Source: Fontivivens sp964399735 (GTDB lineage Bacteria; Zhuqueibacterota; Zhuqueibacteria; Residuimicrobiales; Krinioviventaceae). From it: DNA of 64,000 nucleotides. The notes under the pieces were generated by a model. The model was not told the origin of the DNA, did no database searches, and was given only the letters and a program-made list of their open reading frames with translations. Of this stretch, positions 53,466-62,258 are shown in pieces. Position 1 is the first letter of the stretch. The number at the start of each line of letters is the position of its first letter. Location: positions 97,102 to 161,101 of the forward strand of contig CAYNSO010000002.1 in the NCBI GenBank assembly GCA_964399735.1, in the 5' to 3' direction. A program made the translations under genes and the position numbers.

Positions 53466-54326
53466 ATGAAAAAGCACAGCGACAATACCGGTTACCTGAT
53501 GACCACCCCATACTGGATTCATTTTGCCCTGTTTATGGCGTATCCACTGGTGTTTTCTTTTATCCTGGTTTTTAATGAATGGGACATTTATACGCCCATG
53601 CAATGGGTGGGTTTGCATAATTTCATCCGCTTGTTTAGCGATGATCGTTTTATTCAGTCGCTTGTAAATACCCTCTATTTTTTGATCATCCATATCCCTT
53701 TGCAAATAGCAATAGCGTTGTTTTTTGCCGTGCTGTTGAATCAGAAAATCCGTGCGCGCGGGTTTTTCCGGGCAGTCTATTTTTTGCCGGTGGTCATCTC
53801 CGGCGTTGTCATTGCCGTGTTGTGGCAGCAGTTATATTCCGAGGAGACCGGTGTGTTGAACATGCTTATTATGAAAATGGGTTTGCCCAAAGTACCCTGG
53901 CTCAGCAGTCCGGAATGGGCTATGCCGTCCATTGCAATTATGGCTACCTGGAAAAATGTGGGTTTTTATATTGTGCTGTTCCTGGCCGGCTTGCAAACTA
54001 TTCCCACCTATCTATATGAATCGGCAAAAATTGACGGCGCCAACGAATGGCAGCAATTCTGGTCAATAACTCTGCCGATGCTCAACCCGACCGTAATTCT
54101 GGTGATGATCCTCTCTACAATCGGTGGATTCAGCCTGTTCATCGAGCCATATATCATGACCGGTGGCGGGCCAATGAACCGCACTCTCTCCGCCATGTTG
54201 TATATTTACAAACAGGCATTTTATTTTAACCGCATGGGTTACGCGGCTACTCTGGGTTTCTTTTTTGCGTTTATCATTCTGGCAGTAGTGCTGGTACAGC
54301 GTAAAGTTGTGGATCGGGAGGTGTGA
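53466..54326 (+). CDS. Sugar ABC transporter permease (MalF-like)
   Basis: A 286-residue inner-membrane protein with six transmembrane helices and the cytoplasmic EAA loop ESAKIDGANEWQQFWSITLP, which docks on the ATPase. The N-terminal motif YLMTTPYWIHFALFMAYPLV is usual for CUT1 sugar permeases. The gene starts 7 bp after the binding protein and its stop overlaps the start of the second permease (TGATG). Confidence 0.95.
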   Translation: MKKHSDNTGYLMTTPYWIHFALFMAYPLVFSFILVFNEWDIYTPMQWVGLHNFIRLFSDDRFIQSLVNTLYFLIIHIPLQIAIALFFAVLLNQKIRARGFFRAVYFLPVVISGVVIAVLWQQLYSEETGVLNMLIMKMGLPKVPWLSSPEWAMPSIAIMATWKNVGFYIVLFLAGLQTIPTYLYESAKIDGANEWQQFWSITLPMLNPTVILVMILSTIGGFSLFIEPYIMTGGGPMNRTLSAMLYIYKQAFYFNRMGYAATLGFFFAFIILAVVLVQRKVVDREV

Positions 54327-55138
54327 TGATTAAAAAAATAATACTCTATATAGTCCTGGTCATCGGCGCTGTCATTTTCCTGTATCCCTTTTTATGGATG
54401 TTGTTCGCAACCGTCAAGCCGGAAATGGAAATTACCAACTTTGGATTGTGGCCTTCCCATTTTACCCTTGAGAGTTATGTGCAGGTTTTTAAGAAAATTC
54501 CTATCCTGCGCTCACTGCTAAACAGTGTTTTTGTATCCCTGGTCATTACCGCCTCGGTGCTGTTGTTTAGTTCCATGGTTGGATATGCCCTGGCGCGGCT
54601 GCGGTTTCGCGGCAGAGATCTGATGTTGATGCTGATTTTGTTCACCATGATGATCCCGTTCCAGTTAATTCTTATCCCCCTTTATATTCTTATGGTCAAG
54701 CTGCACTGGACGGATACCTACCTGGCGCTGATCGTCCCCGGAATGATGAGCGGTTTTGGGGTGTTGTTGTTTCGTCAGTTCTTTTTGGCTATTCCACAAT
54801 CTTTGATTGATGCCGCACGAGTTGACGGCCTGAATGACATGCAAATTTTACTAAAAATTGTCTGGCCGCTTTCCCGTCCGGTGATGATCACCGTCGGCAT
54901 TATTACCTTTATGAATACCTGGAATGAAGCCTTGTGGCCGCTGATTGTTATCCGTAATCAACAACTCATGACCATGCCGCAGATGGTAACAATCTTTACC
55001 GTAGGCGGTATGGCAGAAGCGCAATTGGGCGTTAAACTGGCCGCAGCTACGCTCATGGCGCTACCAATTGTGATTGCTTACACCTTTTTTCAGCGTTATT
55101 TTGTAGAAAGTATGGCTACCACAGGAATGAAAGGATAA
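54326..55138 (+). CDS. Sugar ABC transporter permease (MalG-like)
   Basis: A 270-residue inner-membrane protein with six helices and the EAA loop DAARVDGLNDMQILLKIVWP. It pairs with the previous permease. I take ATG 54326, whose first base is the last base of the upstream stop, over GTG 54323; GGGAGG lies just before it. The product ends with the usual 'VESMATTGMKG' seen in CUT1 permeases. Confidence 0.95.
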   Translation: MIKKIILYIVLVIGAVIFLYPFLWMLFATVKPEMEITNFGLWPSHFTLESYVQVFKKIPILRSLLNSVFVSLVITASVLLFSSMVGYALARLRFRGRDLMLMLILFTMMIPFQLILIPLYILMVKLHWTDTYLALIVPGMMSGFGVLLFRQFFLAIPQSLIDAARVDGLNDMQILLKIVWPLSRPVMITVGIITFMNTWNEALWPLIVIRNQQLMTMPQMVTIFTVGGMAEAQLGVKLAAATLMALPIVIAYTFFQRYFVESMATTGMKG

Positions 55139-55149
55139 AAGTGTAATTC

Positions 55150-56505
55150 ATGTACAACATGATAAAAACAATAATCGTGATGACAATGGTAGTTTTGGTA
55201 AATTGTTCATCACCCGGTATGAAAATTGATTTATCACATCTTGATTACCTGGGGCAAGATATGGAAATTGATGGACGCCCTTGCCGGATTATTCATATAT
55301 ATTGTAATGCACCAGATTATCATTGGACCGACGCGGATAATGAAGGCATCTCATGTGTAGATGATGTTGCCCGTGCGGCAATAGTGTATATAAAAGCGTA
55401 CGAGTTGGAAAAGAAAACAGCATATCTGGAAAACGCCCACAAGTTGTTGAATTTTATTCTAGTTATGCAGGCAGAGGATGGCGAATTTTATAATTTCATC
55501 CATGCCGATGGCAGCATTAACCGCAATGGTATTACCAGCAAAAAATCATTTCAATTTTGGGCGGCGCGCGGTTACTGGGCGCTGGGTGAAGGTGTTGCCT
55601 TTTTTAAAGACCAGGATGCAGATTTTGCTGAGGAACTTGAAACTGCCTTTTTGAAATGCCGGGGCCCCATTGGCAAATTACTTGTGAATGATCAACAATA
55701 TATCACCATCGGCAATCGCACTTATCCCCGCTGGTTGATGCAGGAATATGCCGGCGACGCAACTGCAGAATTGCTCCTGGGAATGACTGCTTATTTGCAA
55801 ACAGAGTATGATTCTTTACTTGCACATTATAGCCGGCGGTTAGGCGAGGGTATTCTAGAAATGCAAATTTCCAGTCATCCATCAGCCACCGGCGCTTTTG
55901 AATCCTGGCCCGGCTACTGGCACGCCTGGGGCAATGCCCAGGTGCAGGCCCTGACTGCCATGTATCAGGTATTTCGGGAAGAAAAATACCTGAATGCTGC
56001 CGAAAGCAGCGCTCAGCAATTTTTGAGTCGTGTGGCAACCGGCAGTGTAATCACAGAAATAGAACTTGATAGCAACTTTATAAAAACCTATCCCCAGATT
56101 GCTTACGACATTCGCACTACCGCGCTTGGTTTGCTGGATGTACACAAGGCTACCGGAAAACGCGATTATGCTGTGCTGGCCGGGATAGCCGCTTCGTGGC
56201 TGACCGGGAACAATGTCACCGGACAGGCAATGTATAATCCATCCAACGGACGAATATTTGACGGCATCGACCCCAAAGGTGTAAATTATAATGCCGGCGC
56301 TGAATCGACAATAGAAGGATTATATACCCTGGTAGAAATCTACCGGGTTAAAGAAGCAATGTTGTGGCTAAATGCCATGCATAATCAAACACCTTTTGCA
56401 TCCGGGTTACAGGATTATTCAGTCGGAATAACCAATCCAAACAGTTCTGTAACTTTTAACTGGAACGCCCGGAATTTTGCTTTTACCCTGACTTGTAAGA
56501 AATAA
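55150..56505 (+). CDS. Lipoprotein with alpha/alpha-toroid-like fold, candidate carbohydrate enzyme
   Basis: A 451-residue lipoprotein (lipobox VLVNC, Cys 18). The body is helical with repeated 'W/Y-rich' pairs (SCVDDVARAAIVYIKAYEL, SFQFWAARGYWALGEG, WPGYWHAWGNAQVQALTAMY, YNAGAESTIEGLYTL) typical of six- or seven-hairpin toroids found in GH88/GH105, GH8 and lyase families. Residues SCVDD and the late GAESTIEGL could hold active-site acids, but I cannot assign a family. It lies directly after the ABC permeases (11 bp), so a role in trimming oligosaccharides in the periplasm is inferred. Confidence 0.7.
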   Translation: MYNMIKTIIVMTMVVLVNCSSPGMKIDLSHLDYLGQDMEIDGRPCRIIHIYCNAPDYHWTDADNEGISCVDDVARAAIVYIKAYELEKKTAYLENAHKLLNFILVMQAEDGEFYNFIHADGSINRNGITSKKSFQFWAARGYWALGEGVAFFKDQDADFAEELETAFLKCRGPIGKLLVNDQQYITIGNRTYPRWLMQEYAGDATAELLLGMTAYLQTEYDSLLAHYSRRLGEGILEMQISSHPSATGAFESWPGYWHAWGNAQVQALTAMYQVFREEKYLNAAESSAQQFLSRVATGSVITEIELDSNFIKTYPQIAYDIRTTALGLLDVHKATGKRDYAVLAGIAASWLTGNNVTGQAMYNPSNGRIFDGIDPKGVNYNAGAESTIEGLYTLVEIYRVKEAMLWLNAMHNQTPFASGLQDYSVGITNPNSSVTFNWNARNFAFTLTCKK

Positions 56506-56516
56506 AACGGATATTG

Positions 56517-57938
56517 ATGAAATCATTTATCAAAAACATACTCCTTTTTCCCGGCGCTCCGGCCATTTTTTTAGTATTACTGCTGCCTGCCGCTTGTCAT
56601 AAAACCAATAATGATCAAGAAATTTTATGTACAGTCGGCAACAAAACAATCACAATTAATGATTTTATCATGCGTGTAGAAACAAGTCCGGAAATATACA
56701 TGAACAATTCCACGTCACCGCGGGAGATGTTGAATTTTCTTATTGATGAGACTATTCTCGCCGGTGAAGCGATAAATGCCGGGTTGGACAAATCACCGCT
56801 TATGGACAGGCTGGTCGGTTTTATTCAAGATATGGCTTTGTCGCGCGCCTTGTACCAACGCCAGGTACGCGCTGCTGTGCAGATTGACAGCAGTGCAATC
56901 GACAATGCCCTGAAGCAATGTGTTGAAACCCGGCACATTGCTTATATACATCTGCCGGATATAAAAACCGCGGATACCGTACAGCAGCGGTTAGCAACAG
57001 GTGAAACTTTTACTACAATTTACCGGGAATTATTTAAAACAGAAGCAGATAGCCTGGCTTTTTTAAAGGAAATTCGTTGGGGAGAACAACCGGTACCCCT
57101 GGAACAAGCGGTGTTTTCGCTGCATATTGGCGAGGTATCGCCGGTTATTACTCTGCCCTCCGGTTACCTGGTTATAAAACTGGAAAAAATTGTAAAGCAG
57201 CCGGTTATTTCTCACACTGAATACATGCAGAAAAAAGTAATGGTTCGGAAAATATTACAAGCCCGGCAGGAAGAGCAGGTCAGCGGCAAATACGTTCATG
57301 ACTTTATGACCTCTCAACAGGTACATTTTAATAATAACCTGGTTCATGTTGCTATTGACCGGATTACCGAGCAATTATTCAAAAGCCAACAGGAACGGCC
57401 TCTTGCAAGTTCTGTTGGACTAGTAAGCGACAGCCTGTTTATGCAAACCGAAACAGCTCTGTCAACCTGGTTAGGTGAACCGGTAGTCGCTTTTCGGAAT
57501 GGCAGCATGACACTTGAAGAATTACTGCTCAAGTGGCGGCAGACCCGGTTACCGGTAAACCTCAGCAGCACGGCAGCCTGTAAAAAATCCCTGGCCGGTA
57601 ATTTTAGTGTGCTGGTGCGGGATGCCCTGCTGGTTCGCGAAGCGCGCCGTCTTGGCTATGCAAAATTGCCGGAAGTAAAAAACGATTATTCAATATGGCG
57701 TAATCATTATCTATGTGAACTAATGACGGAGGAACTAGACAAAAATGGCATCACTGTAAATGCCTTTATTGAACAAACAAAAAATAAATATCCGATAACC
57801 ATCAATCATAAAATACTGGCCAATATAGAGTTAACTAACATACCTGTACTTGCAGTGCGTCCGGGTCAATATCATTCCCGGCTAACACCGCCCTGGCCTG
57901 GTTTTGTTCAAGATACAAAAGAATTATACCAGAAATGA
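56517..57938 (+). CDS. Parvulin/SurA-like peptidyl-prolyl isomerase lipoprotein
   Basis: A 473-residue lipoprotein (LLLPAAC, Cys near 27). The N-terminal helical part (TVGNKTITINDFIMRVE, LNFLIDETILAGEA) resembles SurA/PpiC chaperones; residues ~130-240 carry the rotamase pattern ending EQAVFSLHIGEVSPVITLPSGYLVIKLEKI. The C-terminal ~200 residues form a second helical chaperone-like part without a recognised catalytic domain. A periplasmic foldase inside a sugar locus is unusual and may help fold the large exported proteins coded there. It starts 11 bp after the preceding lipoprotein gene. Confidence 0.82.
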   Translation: MKSFIKNILLFPGAPAIFLVLLLPAACHKTNNDQEILCTVGNKTITINDFIMRVETSPEIYMNNSTSPREMLNFLIDETILAGEAINAGLDKSPLMDRLVGFIQDMALSRALYQRQVRAAVQIDSSAIDNALKQCVETRHIAYIHLPDIKTADTVQQRLATGETFTTIYRELFKTEADSLAFLKEIRWGEQPVPLEQAVFSLHIGEVSPVITLPSGYLVIKLEKIVKQPVISHTEYMQKKVMVRKILQARQEEQVSGKYVHDFMTSQQVHFNNNLVHVAIDRITEQLFKSQQERPLASSVGLVSDSLFMQTETALSTWLGEPVVAFRNGSMTLEELLLKWRQTRLPVNLSSTAACKKSLAGNFSVLVRDALLVREARRLGYAKLPEVKNDYSIWRNHYLCELMTEELDKNGITVNAFIEQTKNKYPITINHKILANIELTNIPVLAVRPGQYHSRLTPPWPGFVQDTKELYQK

Positions 57939-58004
57939 TGGAAACCTGGTAATAAACTAATCTATTTAACACATTTTTTTATTGTAAACAGGAGTAACAA
58001 ATAC

Positions 58005-58946
58005 ATGGCTAATACGATGAAGGAATTATTTACGCGACATTCTGCCAACCCACTGATAACAATTAAAAACTGGCCTTATCAGGCCAATACAGTATTCAAT
58101 GCCGCAGCAACATTATTAAAAGATGAGACTATTCTGCTTATCCGAATCGAGGATCGGCGCGGTCATTCCCACCTGACCGTAGCCCGTAGTAAAGATGGTA
58201 TCAGCAACTGGAAGATTGACTCGAAACCAACCTTTACAGCAGACCCGGAAAACTATCCCGAAGAGCTGTGGGGCGTTGAAGACCCGCGCATTACCTATAT
58301 GGAAGAACTCGGAGAATATTATTTTACTTATACGGCCTATTCTGAATACGGGCCTATGGTTTCTCTGGCGAAAACCAGAGATTTTATCAATTTTAAAAGA
58401 TTAGGGAATGTGCTGTTGCCGGACAATAAAGACGCAGCATTATTTCCGATAAAAATAAACGGCTGCTGGGCAATGATCCATCGTCACATACCACATGGCA
58501 AACACGCGCATATATGGATCGGTTTTTCACCGGATATGGTGCACTGGGGGAATCACCGGGTGGTACTGAAATCGAGAACCGGCGGCTGGTGGGACGCCAA
58601 CAAGATCGGCCTGGCCTCACCGCCATTACAAACTGAGAATGGTTGGCTAATGCTGTATCATGGCGTGCGGGTAACCGGCGGCGGTGTAATTTACCGGTTG
58701 GGCATGGCATTGCTCGACCTGCAAGACCCAACAAAGGTGCTGCATCGCACCGACGAGTGGATTTTCGGCCCTCAGGAACCTTATGAACAAATCGGCGATG
58801 TGAACAATGTAGTTTTTCCCTGTGGCTGGACGGTGAAAGGCGATACTGTCTATATGTATTATGGCGGCGCCGATACCAATATTTCCCTGGCTACAGCATC
58901 GCTCAAAGAGTTGCTGGATTATTTGAAAAAATGTCCTGTTGGTTAG
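58005..58946 (+). CDS. GH130 family beta-mannoside phosphorylase or mannosidase
   Basis: A 313-residue five-bladed beta-propeller enzyme without signal peptide. GH130 landmarks are NTVFNAAATLL, IRIEDRRGHSHLTVA, the catalytic Asp93 in GVEDPRI, and YHGVRVTGGGVIYRLGMALLDL near 225-246. GH130 enzymes phosphorolyse or hydrolyse beta-mannosides, yielding mannose-1-phosphate in the phosphorylase case. With the cytoplasmic GH2 beta-mannosidase it gives this locus its mannoside signature. GGAG lies 11 bases before ATG. Which GH130 subfamily, and so phosphorylase or hydrolase, cannot be told by eye. Confidence 0.93.
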   Translation: MANTMKELFTRHSANPLITIKNWPYQANTVFNAAATLLKDETILLIRIEDRRGHSHLTVARSKDGISNWKIDSKPTFTADPENYPEELWGVEDPRITYMEELGEYYFTYTAYSEYGPMVSLAKTRDFINFKRLGNVLLPDNKDAALFPIKINGCWAMIHRHIPHGKHAHIWIGFSPDMVHWGNHRVVLKSRTGGWWDANKIGLASPPLQTENGWLMLYHGVRVTGGGVIYRLGMALLDLQDPTKVLHRTDEWIFGPQEPYEQIGDVNNVVFPCGWTVKGDTVYMYYGGADTNISLATASLKELLDYLKKCPVG

Positions 58947-58984
58947 ATCGACCTGCTCCTCGTTCCAGGTTGCTGACCATTATG

Positions 58985-59018
58985 ACCAGGTTTCGGCTAT
59001 AAACCGGAACCTGGTTTA
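58985..59018 (+). terminator. Hairpin after the GH130 gene, possible weak terminator
   Basis: A 12-bp stem with one mismatch (58985-58996 with 59004-59015) is followed by a T-rich but broken run. It may end the transcript of the large locus or only attenuate it before the next gene. Confidence 0.5.
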
Positions 59019-59118
59019 TTATTTCTACACGGATATCAAACCAGTTTATCTATTGAATGGAATGGAATTAATGTAAATACCGATATTTTGATTGAATAAA
59101 ATCAAACAGGGTTTAAAA

Positions 59119-61623
59119 ATGAAAACATTAATTACAATTATCAGCAAACTATTTTTGCTACCGATGCTATTATGTCTGCTAATTTGTTGCCAAACCACGC
59201 AAACCGGTTACGATGAACTGGCAGTGCAGTTCGATGGCAAGTACGGCCAGGTGGAGGTCGGCAGCAGGTACGCAGGCCTGGAATTTCACAACAGTTGGCC
59301 TCAGCCGGCACGCATCAGCTTTTACTATCCGGTTGCCAACAGCATTGATAAAAGCGCGGATTACTGGAAACGGTACAAATCACACCCATTTCGGGTATTC
59401 ATTCGCACACCTGAAGCGGAATATGACCTCGGCAAAGAGCCGTGTACTTACCAATACACCCCCTTTTCTGTTCGTTTTGAAAACAGTTTTAATGATTTTT
59501 CATCAATTATTGAATACGAATTTTGTAATGATTTGCCGGTGACAGTATACAAGTTGAGCATAATCAATACCGCATTAACAACAATAAATTATACAATTGA
59601 AACTGCTCTTGATGCCGGTCTGAAAACCAGCCATACTTTTGCAGGTATAGATAGCGCCCGGCTCCAATTTCCGCAGAAAGGCGACGCAGCCTGGTGTTGC
59701 TATGATAATATTGCGACCGACTCGGCCTGTGTATTTGTCGCCAACGCCGGAGTAAAGCCTTATCAATCAGGGAAAAAAACTCTGGTCAATGACAGTCTGG
59801 TTTACAAACCGGTAATCGGCTTTAATTATCAGCTTGAATTAAAACCGGGCGCACAAGCGCAAATTGTTCATCTTATTGGCTCATGCCGCCAGGCAGAGCG
59901 CCATGAGATTATGAGCCGAGCTTTAAAGACCTGGCAGCAGGAAACCCGGGCCAATGCCAAAAGAATTATCAATAATAACGTTTATAATACTAGAATGTCA
60001 ATCCCGGATTCCAGTTTATTGCATACCAGCCGTTGGGCCAAAGCGCTCCTGGCGGCGAATACACATTACATTGACGGCAGATTTATGCCCATGCCTTGCC
60101 CCGCCGAGTATAATTTTTTCTTTACCCATGATCTGTTGTTAACCGGGTTTGGCGCAGTTATGTTTGATTCGGAATGGATAAAGGATGGCTATCTCTTTTT
60201 ACAATCCCTCACCGGGGCGGATTCTGTGTTAGCCCATGCGTATTACTGGAAAGATGACCACTATGAAACCGAACTATGCGGCGCCGATAACTGGAACCAT
60301 CTATGGTTCATTATTTCAGCGAGCGCATACCTGAAACATAGCGCCGATACGGAAACCGTTGCCATGCTGTACCCGATTCTTCGTAAAAGTCTGGCGATGA
60401 TGCTAACCAACAAGGGCGCGGATGATCTCATGTATGCCAAACGGCCGGACTGGTGGGATATTGGTAACATTTATGGGGCCAGGGCTTATATTACCACGCT
60501 TATGATCCGCGCATTACAGGATTATGTTTATATATCCTCTCAACTTGGAAAAAATGATAAAGACCTGGCCGGCTATTTGGCGCTGGCGCAAAAAATGAAA
60601 ATAGCGCTCTCAACCACATTGTGGGATGAACAAGCCGGGTATTTAATGAACAGGCTGGAAAAAACCACCTGGGATAAACACTATTATTCCGGTTCGCTAC
60701 TCGCCGTGACATTCGACGCAATTAATGATAAACAAAAAGTACAATTGTTACAAACCACGCGCTCGATACTTTTAGATGAAAATCTTGGCATTCGCAATGC
60801 CATGCCGCCTGATTTTCACAAGCTGGGTAAACTGTACAAGTTCCAGGGCATGGAAATGGGCGAACCATGGTATTATTTCAATGGCGGCATCTGGAGCCAG
60901 GGCATCGGCTGGTATATACAGGCGCTACTGGCAATGGAGCAGCCGGATGAAGCAGCCCTGGCGCTCAGGAAATATCTCTCTCTGGAGGGCATTTCTGCCA
61001 GTCCGAACGGCCAGCCTTCATTCTTTGAATATCGTTTTACCGACCCGCAAGCGGCTAATTATGGAGCAATTGACAAACCCACCTTCCTTTGGGCAGGTGG
61101 ATTTTATCTGAATGCCCTGTACCAGTTGGCCGGGGTGCGCATCAGCCCCTGGAATATCAGCCTGACCGGGAATCTACCTTCTGATTTCAATCATGTGGAA
61201 TATGACTTGAATTTGTATGGTAAGCTATGCCGGGTACACATCACTGGAGATAGCCGTTATTTTAACACAATAGAGGTTGACGGCAAGCCCTGTCAGTCGG
61301 TGGTATTCTCGCAATCTGTTCGAGAAATCAGTATCAAACGTGGAATTCCGGAACGGCCATATCTTGCCGGGATTTCTGGAATCGTTCGGGATGTTCAATA
61401 TTCGGATATAGATAAAAGCTTGCAAGTTAAAATAAACGGACTTGTGGGACAGGCAAGCGCTATAACCATTGTAACACCTTTTATAACCGGCGCCATAACA
61501 ATAGACAATGAAAGGTTGACCGTTTCACCGGAAATTCAACAGGACGGTGATGTTTATATTATTACAACGCGTTTTATATTAAATAAAGAGGCAACCGAAA
61601 TCGTATTTCAATTCCAGGTTTAA
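59119..61623 (+). CDS. Lipoprotein with six-hairpin glycosidase-like domain
   Basis: An 834-residue exported protein (ATG 59119; TTG 59092 is an alternative). A hydrophobic signal ends in LICC, probably a lipid-modified Cys. An N-terminal beta-sandwich (~25-290) precedes an (alpha/alpha)6-type domain (~295-680) with the blocks AEYNFFFTHDLLLTGFG, CGADNWNHLWFIISASAY, RPDWWDIGNIYGARAYI and GGIWSQGIGWYIQALL, then a C-terminal beta domain. The layout resembles GH15/GH63/GH94/GH116-type clans, and Asp/Glu in THDLL, PDWWDIG and GEPWYYFNGG could be catalytic, but no family is certain. It lies in the mannan locus. Confidence 0.75.
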   Translation: MKTLITIISKLFLLPMLLCLLICCQTTQTGYDELAVQFDGKYGQVEVGSRYAGLEFHNSWPQPARISFYYPVANSIDKSADYWKRYKSHPFRVFIRTPEAEYDLGKEPCTYQYTPFSVRFENSFNDFSSIIEYEFCNDLPVTVYKLSIINTALTTINYTIETALDAGLKTSHTFAGIDSARLQFPQKGDAAWCCYDNIATDSACVFVANAGVKPYQSGKKTLVNDSLVYKPVIGFNYQLELKPGAQAQIVHLIGSCRQAERHEIMSRALKTWQQETRANAKRIINNNVYNTRMSIPDSSLLHTSRWAKALLAANTHYIDGRFMPMPCPAEYNFFFTHDLLLTGFGAVMFDSEWIKDGYLFLQSLTGADSVLAHAYYWKDDHYETELCGADNWNHLWFIISASAYLKHSADTETVAMLYPILRKSLAMMLTNKGADDLMYAKRPDWWDIGNIYGARAYITTLMIRALQDYVYISSQLGKNDKDLAGYLALAQKMKIALSTTLWDEQAGYLMNRLEKTTWDKHYYSGSLLAVTFDAINDKQKVQLLQTTRSILLDENLGIRNAMPPDFHKLGKLYKFQGMEMGEPWYYFNGGIWSQGIGWYIQALLAMEQPDEAALALRKYLSLEGISASPNGQPSFFEYRFTDPQAANYGAIDKPTFLWAGGFYLNALYQLAGVRISPWNISLTGNLPSDFNHVEYDLNLYGKLCRVHITGDSRYFNTIEVDGKPCQSVVFSQSVREISIKRGIPERPYLAGISGIVRDVQYSDIDKSLQVKINGLVGQASAITIVTPFITGAITIDNERLTVSPEIQQDGDVYIITTRFILNKEATEIVFQFQV

Positions 61624-62258
61624 CGCTGGTTATTGCACCAATTTTCTAGTTGTAATTTCTATCTCCCTGCCAAGACTAGCTAACCAATCAAATACTTGCA
61701 AAAGGAAAAGGATTGATTCATGATTCTTTTGCTAGTATATGTAAAAATATTGAATATTAATGAGACCCAACTTTTTGGCAATTTTAATAATTTACTAAAT
61801 TTTTACTTTTCTACCAACGACTAATGGGGCTGTATCAAAAGCCCCAATTTACAAAAAGTAATTTAAAACATAAAACAAACAAAACAAACTTGTCATTTCG
61901 AGCGAAACGAGAAATCTTGTTTTTACAATATGTTAAATACGAAAGATTCCTCGTCGCTTCGCTCCTCGGAATGACATGAATGGTTTTTTTACTAAAATTT
62001 GTAACCTATTATACTTCTTTTGTGCTTTTGATACAGCCCCCGTACGTTAAACTGGATAAGATACATAACCAGTATCGGTATTATAACCGGTATGCAGAGA
62101 AGAAATATTCGCTCTCTGCATACCTATTTAAAAACATGTGGAAAACCTGCAAGTGGTTAACTGGTGGTATAAAATAAAAACATCAAGTGCAGATTAAAGC
62201 CTTTGTTTTTTTAACAACCACTATAAAATAAAAAAACGCCCGGTTAATTTTTGGTTAT
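61624..62258. other. Gene-free region between the toroid lipoprotein and GH10 genes
   Basis: This 635-base convergent interval holds the second copy of the dispersed element (61826-62040) and otherwise AT-rich sequence. I find no terminator with a clean stem and T-run for either gene, and no coding sequence; the 65-codon plus-strand frame at 61980-62177 overlaps the repeat and is not annotated. Confidence 0.6.
61826..62040. repeat. MITE-like dispersed element, copy 2
   Basis: A 215-bp non-coding element with perfect 17-bp inverted ends: GGGGCTGTATCAAAAGC (61826-61842) and GCTTTTGATACAGCCCC (62024-62040). The left end itself can fold (GGGGCT with AGCCCC, 61826-61845). Inside, TGTCATTTCGAGCGAAACG (from 61891) pairs imperfectly with 61945-61977. 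Bases 61942-61991 are identical to 33294-33343 in copy 1, while ~33 bases before the right end are absent from copy 1. No transposase and no clear target duplication. This copy looks younger because its ends are intact. Confidence 0.85.

Noticed and set aside
61826..62040. Target-site duplication flanking the intact-ended element
   Set aside because: The flanking bases (GACTAAT on the left, CCGTACG on the right) do not match.
61980..62177. 65-codon plus-strand frame after the toroid lipoprotein
   Set aside because: Most of it is the dispersed element; composition is not protein-like.
62200..62258. Terminator for the GH10 gene
   Set aside because: A T-run exists on the minus strand, but only a 3-bp stem could be found before it.
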